Shown here one piece after another: positions 19,397-19,464 of a stretch of 19,464 bases of DNA; the first letter of the stretch is position 1; every line of letters starts with the position of its first letter. A program made the position numbers and the translations under genes. The DNA lies in NCBI GenBank assembly GCA_037969235.1, contig JBBKXA010000075.1, positions 1 through 19,464 on the forward strand, written 5' to 3'. The DNA is from TMED27 sp037969235 (GTDB lineage: Bacteria; Pseudomonadota; Alphaproteobacteria; Micavibrionales; Micavibrionaceae). The notes under the pieces are model-generated. The model was given only the letters and a program-made list of their open reading frames with translations, did not search any database and was not told the DNA's origin.

Positions 19397-19464
19397 ATGA
19401 CTCGTGTTCCTTTTTTGCTTTTGGCTAGTGTTTTCTTGCTTCCGTCTTGTGTGGGGTTGGGGAT
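19397..19464 (+). CDS. Lipoprotein, partial (runs off right edge)
   Basis: An ATG at 19397-19399 with CGGAG nine bases upstream opens a frame reaching the window end: MTRVPFLLLASVFLLPSCVG. This is a lipoprotein signal peptide with lipobox LPSC (Cys18). Only 22 residues are visible, so the mature part is unknown. From its position after rsmI-yraN, a BON-domain outer-membrane lipoprotein such as DolP/YraP is a reasonable guess, as in E. coli (where diaA lies between), but this is inference from context. Confidence 0.7.
   Translation, partial: MTRVPFLLLASVFLLPSCVGLG

Noticed and set aside
1..19464. CRISPR arrays, tRNA and rRNA genes
   Set aside because: I looked for regularly spaced repeats, cloverleaf sequences and rRNA motifs and saw none.

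Overview
The window looks like chromosomal DNA of an alphaproteobacterium of moderate GC content. The case rests on protein families and neighbourhoods: a LpoA-like lipoprotein divergent from rsmI-yraN, a tyrS facing a very large AsmA/DUF3971-type protein, an anmK-tsaC pair, and an adrenodoxin-type ferredoxin behind a cysteine desulfurase. I cannot name the genus. Most genes are housekeeping; the accessory parts are an insertion sequence at the left edge, a broken small-membrane-protein gene near 9.5-9.8 kb, a degenerate CheD-like gene beside an arginine-deiminase-fold enzyme (14.6-16.2 kb), and a gene-free stretch at 16.2-16.7 kb that appears to hold a small RNA and a large hairpin.

Layout. 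1-1318: end of an IS1595-family element on the minus strand, with its transposase interrupted by one in-frame stop and followed by a second, cut-off ORF. 1309-3596 (minus): cysteine desulfurase, 2Fe-2S ferredoxin, Dabb-domain protein and a small membrane protein, tightly packed or overlapping, read as one operon. 3597-3820: divergent control region with a palindrome over the hydrolase ribosome binding site and an exact DnaA-box 9-mer. 3821-5040: alpha/beta hydrolase and Bcp peroxiredoxin, convergent on a shared bidirectional terminator. 5110-9446: AsmA-like protein facing tyrosyl-tRNA synthetase with only two bases between the stop codons; the plus-strand terminator lies inside tyrS. 9499-9819 (minus): a 106-codon small membrane protein whose middle is out of frame.

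9928-11990 (plus): anmK and tsaC overlapping by ATGA (cell-wall sugar recycling and tRNA t6A synthesis). 11992-12681 (minus): DUF2306 membrane protein. 12748-14611 (plus): UDP-glucuronate-4-epimerase-like enzyme overlapping a fatty acid hydroxylase/sterol desaturase, a pair suggestive of envelope glycan or lipid modification. 14650-16218 (plus): CheD-like protein lacking its catalytic residues, then a CtlX/arginine-deiminase-type hydrolase with its own good promoter and a strong terminator. 16274-16717: AT-rich promoter region, putative small RNA with a perfect terminator, a roughly 100-nt imperfect hairpin, and the terminator of the following lipoprotein gene. 16718-19464: LpoA-like lipoprotein (minus), divergent from rsmI, yraN and the start of another lipoprotein gene, a neighbourhood like the E. 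coli lpoA/rsmI/yraN/dolP region. All calls come from reading the sequence; no database search was possible.
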